Positions 6,671-10,423 of a stretch of 10,423 bases of DNA are shown here, piece after piece; position 1 is the first letter of the stretch, and every line of letters begins with the position of its first letter. The position numbers were made by a program, and so were the translations under genes. The notes beneath the pieces are model-generated. The model was not told the origin of the DNA. It saw only the letters and a program-made list of their open reading frames with translations, and searched no databases. Origin of the DNA: CAYTZO01 sp964442525 (lineage in GTDB: Bacteria; Patescibacteriota; Microgenomatia; UBA10105; UBA927); NCBI GenBank assembly GCA_964442525.1, contig CAYTZO010000031.1, forward strand, positions 1 to 10,423. The letters are read 5' to 3'.

Positions 6671-7436
6671 CACAATATTTTTGCATACGTGGTACCACTT
6701 CACGCACAGCATGGAAACGTGGGTGGATATGTTCTGGAATTCCGTGCTGCAGGTAATTCTCTTTGCATTTTTGGCAAAAACAATTTTAGAAAAAGGGACG
6801 AGCTCATTAGGAATCGCGATGCTTTTAGGGGTTGTCCTGTGGAACTTTATCTGGGGAGCTCAGTATGGCATTACTACCGGAGTCATGTGGGAAGTATGGT
6901 CGAGGAGTTTTAGCAGTCTTTTCATTACTCCTCTAACGCTTGAAGAACTGCTGTCTGGTTTGATGGTTTCTTCGATCGTGAAATCAACCGTTTCTTTTGG
7001 CGTCACGCTGTATGCTGCCTGGCTTATCTACCGTTTTTCACTGTGGCCGCTCGGCTGGACGCTTGTGCTCTATAGCGCAGAGCTGCTCTTTTTCGGCTGG
7101 GGGATAGGAATGGCAATACTCAGTCTCATTTTCCGGTACGGACAGCAAGTGCAATCGCTGTCATGGGCGCTCATTTTTCTTGTGCAGCCGTTTGGAGCCG
7201 TGTTTTATCCTGTAACAGTACTCCCAACGAACATTCAATGGGTGCCGTTTCTGTTTCCAACCGGATTCATATTTGAAGCACTGCGGCTACACATTGCCTA
7301 TGGCATAGTTCGTTGGGATTGGATCATATATGGGTCACTGGTAAACATCGTATGGTTTATTTTTGGCTATCTTATGTTGAAATGGAATTTCCGTAAAGCA
7401 CAGGAAAGCGGAGCTTTTGTGCGCATGGAGCAGTAA
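6651..7436 (+). CDS. ABC-2 type transporter permease
   Basis: A 261-aa integral membrane subunit that forms the translocation path with the preceding ATPase. Six hydrophobic segments are visible at about 26-47, 54-78, 101-126, 132-160, 168-190 and 225-245. The segment QPFGAVFYPVTVLPTNIQWV (179-198), followed by a Pro-containing FLFPTGFIFEALR, is the typical C-terminal signature of ABC-2/NodJ-like permeases. The ATG at 6651 was chosen over the in-frame ATG at 6618 because AAGGGG (6638-6643) lies 7 bases upstream as a ribosome-binding site and the protein then begins with a normal short cytosolic lead. The gene overlaps the ATPase gene by 20 bp. No clear intrinsic terminator follows it. Substrate unknown. 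Confidence 0.9.
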   Translation: MNLQRINTIFLHTWYHFTHSMETWVDMFWNSVLQVILFAFLAKTILEKGTSSLGIAMLLGVVLWNFIWGAQYGITTGVMWEVWSRSFSSLFITPLTLEELLSGLMVSSIVKSTVSFGVTLYAAWLIYRFSLWPLGWTLVLYSAELLFFGWGIGMAILSLIFRYGQQVQSLSWALIFLVQPFGAVFYPVTVLPTNIQWVPFLFPTGFIFEALRLHIAYGIVRWDWIIYGSLVNIVWFIFGYLMLKWNFRKAQESGAFVRMEQ

Positions 7437-7451
7437 ATCTCATAATTGTGT

Positions 7452-7480
7452 TTGACTCAAAAACGCTTCTCAGTTAATAT
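7452..7480 (+). promoter_or_regulatory. Promoter of the UMP kinase gene
   Basis: TTGACT (5 of 6 to consensus) at 7452-7457 and TAATAT at 7475-7480 are spaced by 17 bp. Unlike the leaderless promoters elsewhere in the window, this one predicts a leader of about 55-60 nt that contains two hairpins and a Shine-Dalgarno sequence. Confidence 0.5.
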
Positions 7481-7491
7481 ACATACCAACA

Positions 7492-7531
7492 CGCTCGCGT
7501 GGGAGCGCGCCTGACGGCAGGCAGGTTTTTT
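7492..7531 (+). terminator. Terminator-like double hairpin in the leader of the UMP kinase gene
   Basis: Two GC-rich stem-loops stand in tandem. The first is CGCTC (7492-7496) with GAGCG (7503-7507) and a 6-nt loop. The second is GCCTG (7509-7513) with CAGGC (7518-7522) and an ACGG loop, then AGG and six T (7526-7531). The second has the shape of a weak intrinsic terminator. It lies between a good promoter and the start codon, so it could act as an attenuator. It could equally be the end of the upstream permease transcript, or a dispersed palindromic repeat. Confidence 0.45.
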
Positions 7532-7533
7532 AT

Positions 7534-7537
7534 GGAG
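7534..7537 (+). promoter_or_regulatory. Shine-Dalgarno GGAG of the UMP kinase gene
   Basis: GGAG lies 7 bases before ATG 7545 and settles that start over the in-frame TTG at 7539. It directly follows the T-run of the leader hairpin. It is one of the few recognisable ribosome-binding sites in the window. Confidence 0.7.
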
Positions 7538-7544
7538 ATTGACA

Positions 7545-8249
7545 ATGATTTACGGCAAGAACGCACATATTCTCTCTCTGGGCGGGTCCCTCATTATTCC
7601 CAACGGGGGCATTGATACCCACTTTCTCTCTCAGTTCAACACATTTATCCGCAATCAAGTCTCCGCTCACCAACGGAGATTTTTTATCACTGTGGGGGGA
7701 GGAGCAATTACCCGTCACTATCAGGAGGCGGCAAGTTCGGTACGCAAGGAAGAGCTTGATGATGTCGATAGGGACTGGCTTGGCATCCATGCAACCCGTC
7801 TCAATGCCCAGATGATTAGAACCATATTCCGCGACATTGCTGATCCGCGGGTAATTAAGCATTACGAAATTATTCTCAAAATCGATAAACCCGTCGCCGT
7901 TGCTGCCGGATGGAAGCCGGGCTGGAGTACGGATTACTGTGCCGTAACGCTTTGCCAGGATTACGGTATAACAAGCGTCATAAATATGACCAATATTGAC
8001 CAGGTTTATGACAAAGATCCTAAAAAATTCTCCGGTGCCAAGCCGATTGGCGCGGTTTCCTGGAAGAAGTACCGGGCGATGATCGGCGATACCTGGACGC
8101 CGGGCATGCATACGCCGTTTGACCCGGTTGCAAGTAAGCTCGCCCAGGAGCTTGATATCACGGTTAAAATCCTCAACGGCAAAAACCTCGACAATCTCGC
8201 CCGCGCCCTCGACAACAAACCCTTCCTCGGCACTACAATCAAGCGATAA
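7545..8249 (+). CDS. pyrH: UMP kinase, archaeal-type (amino acid kinase family)
   Basis: A 234-aa cytoplasmic kinase of the amino acid kinase fold, most likely phosphorylating UMP to UDP for pyrimidine nucleotide synthesis. The N-terminal phosphate-binding motif reads SLGGSLI (11-17), the GGS form seen in archaeal UMP kinases rather than the SGE form of typical bacterial PyrH. VGGGAITRHYQ (50-60), LGIHATRLNAQ (79-89), GWKPGWSTD (122-130) and the nucleotide-site VINMTNIDQVYDKDP (145-159) follow. WTPGMHTPFDPVASK (184-198) is also characteristic of the archaeal-type group. Length agrees with that group. It has its own promoter, a hairpin leader and a Shine-Dalgarno. A related amino acid kinase (for example an isopentenyl phosphate or carbamate kinase) is a less likely alternative. 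Confidence 0.8.
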   Translation: MIYGKNAHILSLGGSLIIPNGGIDTHFLSQFNTFIRNQVSAHQRRFFITVGGGAITRHYQEAASSVRKEELDDVDRDWLGIHATRLNAQMIRTIFRDIADPRVIKHYEIILKIDKPVAVAAGWKPGWSTDYCAVTLCQDYGITSVINMTNIDQVYDKDPKKFSGAKPIGAVSWKKYRAMIGDTWTPGMHTPFDPVASKLAQELDITVKILNGKNLDNLARALDNKPFLGTTIKR

Positions 8250-8278
8250 GTGAGAAGTAAGAACTAAAACGATATAAT
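8250..8278 (+). promoter_or_regulatory. Promoter of recF
   Basis: A perfect TATAAT at 8273-8278 is preceded by GTGAGA (4 of 6 to the -35 consensus) at 8250-8255, with a 17-bp spacer that begins right after the UMP kinase stop. Transcription would start near 8285, giving a leader of about 38 nt without an evident Shine-Dalgarno sequence. Confidence 0.6.
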
Positions 8279-8322
8279 AACACAACACACCAGCGTATTT
8301 TTGTCCCTTATTGCCTACGGCT

Positions 8323-9396
8323 ATGACACTTTCTTCGCTCTCTCTAGAGAATTTTAGAAGTTACCTAAAGTCCTCATTTACATTTTCTCCGCAGGTAACG
8401 GTTATTCTTGGCCCGAACACCAGCGGGAAAACCAACCTCCTTGAAGGAGTGATGATGCTTGCGACCGGCAAAAGTTTTCGGGCAGATCGGGACATCGAGG
8501 TTATCCGCTGGGGAGGAGAAGTATCGCGGATCGTGAGTGCCATAGAGGGGGGAGAAACGGAAAAGCTTGAGCTTTTTATCACGCGAGGACTCGTGCAAGG
8601 CGCTCATGCGCCGGTGAAAAAATACGTTGTCAATGGCATTCCGCGACGGCAGGTCGATTTTGTCGGTAATCTCCGGGTAGTTCTCTTTTGGCCGGAAGAT
8701 CTGGAGCTTGTTACGGACAGCCCGGCACTCAGGAGAAAATATCTCGACACTATCCTGGTTCAGACAGATCGGGAGTACCGAAGGAGCCTCACCAGCTATG
8801 AACGCGGGCTGCGGCAGAGAAACAGGCTCTTGGATCTCATTGGCGAGGGGAGAGCGGACCGTCGTCAGCTCCTTTTCTGGAACCAGCTTCTTATCCGGGC
8901 GGGAGCAGTGGTTACGGAAGCGAGAATGAAACTTCTTGAGTTTATCAACCATACGACGATTGGTGAGATTGTCTACACGGTCCGGTATGAGAAAAGCGTT
9001 ATTTCGGAAGCCCGCCTGGAGCAGTACCGCGATGAAGAAGTTGCCGCCAGGGCAACCCTTGTGGGCCCGCACCGGGACGATTTTGTCATGAGTGAAGTAC
9101 GAAGGGCCGGCGCTATGGAACTGGGCCGCTACGGTTCACGCGGCGAACAGCGCCTGGCCATTTTGTGGCTCAAACTCGCTGAGATTGCCTATGTCGAAGA
9201 AAAAACGGGCGACCGGCCGGTTCTCCTTCTTGACGATATTTTTTCGGAACTCGACGCAAAACACCGGGCGCTCGTTACCAACCTCATCCACGACCAGCAG
9301 ACGATCATTACCAGTACTGAGGAGGAGGTGCTGGCACTGCTCAAAAAAGAGCATACTCCTTTGGAAATTATCTCCCTTTCTCTGGTACACTCGTAG
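8323..9396 (+). CDS. recF: DNA replication and repair protein RecF
   Basis: A 357-aa SMC-like ATPase that works with RecO/RecR to load RecA at single-stranded gaps and stalled forks; the length equals that of E. coli RecF. It begins MTLSSLSLENFRSY, the usual RecF opening. Walker A is GPNTSGKT (30-37). ATGKSFRADRD (47-57), LRVVLFWPEDLELV (117-130) and LVGPHRDDF (246-254) are RecF-specific blocks. The ABC-like signature is GSRGEQR (271-277) and Walker B is LLLDDIFSELD (301-311). ATG 8323 was preferred to TTG 8311 on alignment. The gene is not in the dnaA-dnaN-recF-gyrB order of many bacteria; it stands between UMP kinase and NAD(P)HX dehydratase. It ends in TAG, one base before the next ATG. 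Confidence 0.95.
   Translation: MTLSSLSLENFRSYLKSSFTFSPQVTVILGPNTSGKTNLLEGVMMLATGKSFRADRDIEVIRWGGEVSRIVSAIEGGETEKLELFITRGLVQGAHAPVKKYVVNGIPRRQVDFVGNLRVVLFWPEDLELVTDSPALRRKYLDTILVQTDREYRRSLTSYERGLRQRNRLLDLIGEGRADRRQLLFWNQLLIRAGAVVTEARMKLLEFINHTTIGEIVYTVRYEKSVISEARLEQYRDEEVAARATLVGPHRDDFVMSEVRRAGAMELGRYGSRGEQRLAILWLKLAEIAYVEEKTGDRPVLLLDDIFSELDAKHRALVTNLIHDQQTIITSTEEEVLALLKKEHTPLEIISLSLVHS
9361..9391 (+). promoter_or_regulatory. Possible leaderless promoter of nnrD inside the end of recF
   Basis: An extended -10 TGGTACACT at 9383-9391 ends 6 bases before ATG 9398. TTGGAA (4 of 6) at 9361-9366 could serve as -35, with a longer than usual 19-bp spacer. It overlaps recF codons, so chance similarity is possible, but the position relative to the ATG matches the other promoters in the window. 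Confidence 0.45.
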
Positions 9397-9397
9397 T

Positions 9398-10267
9398 ATG
9401 ACTGCGCGCACTGTCACAAAAGCGGATCTTGCCGGGGTATACGTGCCCGTCTCTGGTAGCCACAAAGGGCAAAATGGCAAGCTTCTTATTATCGGCGGCA
9501 GCCGCCTCTTTCATGCGGCAAGCCTCTGGGCCCTCGAGGTAGCCTCCTGCATTGTTGACCTCGTCCACTACAGTTCGGTACCGGAGAACAATGCGCTGGT
9601 AAAGAAAGAATTTAGAAACGGCATAGTGATCCCCCGGGATGAGATAGACGCCTATATTAAAGAAGATGACGTTGTTCTCATCGGCCCGGGCATGACGCGT
9701 GATGAGGAAACCAAGACGCTCACTGATAGACTTTTGAGGCAATACTCCCAAAAACAATGGGTGATCGATGCCGGTTCATTACAAATGACGGACGTTTCCC
9801 TTATTCCCAAAAACGCCATTCTCACGCCCCATCACGGCGAGTTTGCCAGCCTTATTGAACGCGCTCTTGGCGTTCACAAAGAACTTAGTCAAGCCAAAAC
9901 CGACGAAGACAAAGTGCAATTTTTTGCCAAACTCTTTGGCTGTATTGTGCTTCTCAAAGGAGAAAAAGACATCGCAGTAAGCGGCGGAGACTGTGATCTC
10001 AAAATCTGCAGACCCGGAGAGTTACGGGTGATTGAAGGCGGCAATCCGGGGATGACCAAAGGCGGTACCGGGGATGTGCTTGCAGGTCTTATTGCGGCTC
10101 TCGCGTGCAAAAATGATCCGTTTTTGGCAACGATTGCAGGAAGTTTTATCAACAAAAAAGCCGGGGATGACCTCTACAAAAACGTCGGGCCGTTCTTTAA
10201 CGCCACGGATCTTGCCAATCAGATCCCCGTGACCATGAAGGAACTTTTTACATCGCCCCGCCCTTAA
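9398..10267 (+). CDS. nnrD: ADP-dependent (S)-NAD(P)H-hydrate dehydratase
   Basis: A 289-aa ribokinase-like enzyme that converts damaged, hydrated NADH/NADPH back to the active cofactor using ADP. Motifs: SHKGQNGKLLIIGGS (21-35), VVLIGPGM (92-99), VIDAGSL (122-128), ILTPHHGEF (141-149), VLLKGEKD (184-191). The active-site and anion-hole segment is GGNPGMTKGGTGDVLAG (214-230), where D226 is the expected catalytic Asp. Only the dehydratase domain is present; the N-terminal YjeF epimerase half, often fused in bacteria, is absent from this protein and from the window. The start is ATG 9398; the open frame extends upstream only as a shadow of recF. It follows recF by one base and its last 20 bp overlap the convergent cysteine-rich frame. 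No terminator is apparent. Confidence 0.93.
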   Translation: MTARTVTKADLAGVYVPVSGSHKGQNGKLLIIGGSRLFHAASLWALEVASCIVDLVHYSSVPENNALVKKEFRNGIVIPRDEIDAYIKEDDVVLIGPGMTRDEETKTLTDRLLRQYSQKQWVIDAGSLQMTDVSLIPKNAILTPHHGEFASLIERALGVHKELSQAKTDEDKVQFFAKLFGCIVLLKGEKDIAVSGGDCDLKICRPGELRVIEGGNPGMTKGGTGDVLAGLIAALACKNDPFLATIAGSFINKKAGDDLYKNVGPFFNATDLANQIPVTMKELFTSPRP

Positions 10268-10423
10268 AATCCGGGCAATTGGCTTTGTACCACGCCATAG
10301 CGTCAGCCGAGCACGTCCGCGGATTTTTATCGGGGCCAGGCTGGCAGTTAGCGTAGCCGTTTGCAGGGCACGAATACGGACACATATCTTCGGTTTCCGG
10401 AATAAGACACCGCGGCGTACTGT
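10248..10423 (-). CDS. C-terminal part of an unrecognised cysteine-rich protein (5' end outside window)
   Basis: On the - strand a frame enters from the right edge and runs to TAA at 10250-10248, giving 57 codons. It holds six Cys with the pattern C-x8-C-x3-C-x7-C-x10-C-x11-C, including segments such as DMCPYSCPANGYANC and WYKANCPDFKGGAM at the end. The spacing, aromatic residues and Gly/Pro/Asn content look like a small disulfide-rich, probably exported domain rather than a random frame. Another - strand frame is also open here but has an Arg-rich, unnatural composition. It converges on nnrD with a 20-bp overlap. I do not recognise a family, and the start and any signal peptide lie outside. 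Confidence 0.5.
   Translation of the reverse strand, partial: STPRCLIPETEDMCPYSCPANGYANCQPGPDKNPRTCSADAMAWYKANCPDFKGGAM

Noticed and set aside
7530..8288. 252-codon open frame on the - strand opposite the UMP kinase gene
   Set aside because: Shadow frame; the + strand has clear kinase motifs, promoter and Shine-Dalgarno.
8374..9072. 232-codon open frame on the - strand opposite recF
   Set aside because: Shadow frame covering RecF-specific conserved blocks, with no motif of its own.
9092..9397. Upstream extension of the nnrD frame through recF
   Set aside because: Overlaps recF in another frame with unnatural composition; NAD(P)HX dehydratase homology begins near ATG 9398.
1..10423. Defence system, prophage, transposon or CRISPR array
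   Set aside because: All long frames are housekeeping or transport genes; I saw no integrase, transposase, terminal inverted repeats, spaced direct repeats or tRNA-like fold.

Overview
The window is a compact stretch of a bacterial chromosome carrying ordinary housekeeping genes. I see no insertion sequence, prophage, CRISPR array, rRNA or tRNA gene. The most likely source is a member of the Candidate Phyla Radiation (Patescibacteria/Parcubacteria group). This is an inference from several traits: a stand-alone 5'-3' exonuclease in place of full-length DNA polymerase I, an archaeal-type UMP kinase, very short intergenic gaps, and start codons that sit directly downstream of -10 elements with no Shine-Dalgarno sequence. 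UGA ends the exonuclease gene and UAG ends recF, so the UGA-as-glycine code of Gracilibacteria/Absconditabacteria does not fit.

Layout, left to right on the + strand: (1) the 3' part of tryptophanyl-tRNA synthetase (1-1206), fused in frame to a C-terminal OB-fold tRNA-binding domain. (2) The membrane protease FtsH (1252-3159). (3) A short spacer of inverted GGATNATT units. (4) A two-gene unit of a 5'-3' exonuclease with a possible sliding-clamp-binding tail (3247-4149), overlapping by ATGA a GT4 glycosyltransferase (4146-5273). (5) On the - strand, a YkgJ-like cysteine-cluster gene (5643-5236) interrupted by one in-frame TAG. (6) Divergent from it, an ABC exporter made of an ATPase (5732-6670) and an ABC-2 permease (6651-7436). 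(7) UMP kinase (7545-8249), behind its own promoter and a structured leader with a terminator-like hairpin. (8) recF (8323-9396). (9) NAD(P)H-hydrate dehydratase (9398-10267), one base after recF. (10) On the - strand at the right edge, the 3' end of a cysteine-rich reading frame (10423-10248) that converges on it.

The genes cover translation (trpS), membrane protein quality control (ftsH), DNA repair and replication (exonuclease, recF), envelope glycan synthesis and export (glycosyltransferase, ABC pair), pyrimidine nucleotide supply (pyrH) and NAD(P)H repair (nnrD). They do not form one pathway. Only the exonuclease/glycosyltransferase pair and the ABC pair look translationally coupled; most other genes have a recognisable promoter of their own.

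The points most worth a second look are the TrpRS-OB fusion, the clamp-binding-like tail on the exonuclease, the recurrent leaderless promoter architecture, the leucine in place of the FtsH pore phenylalanine, the nonsense codon in the YkgJ-like gene, and the leader hairpin of the UMP kinase gene. I found no convincing undescribed multi-gene system.
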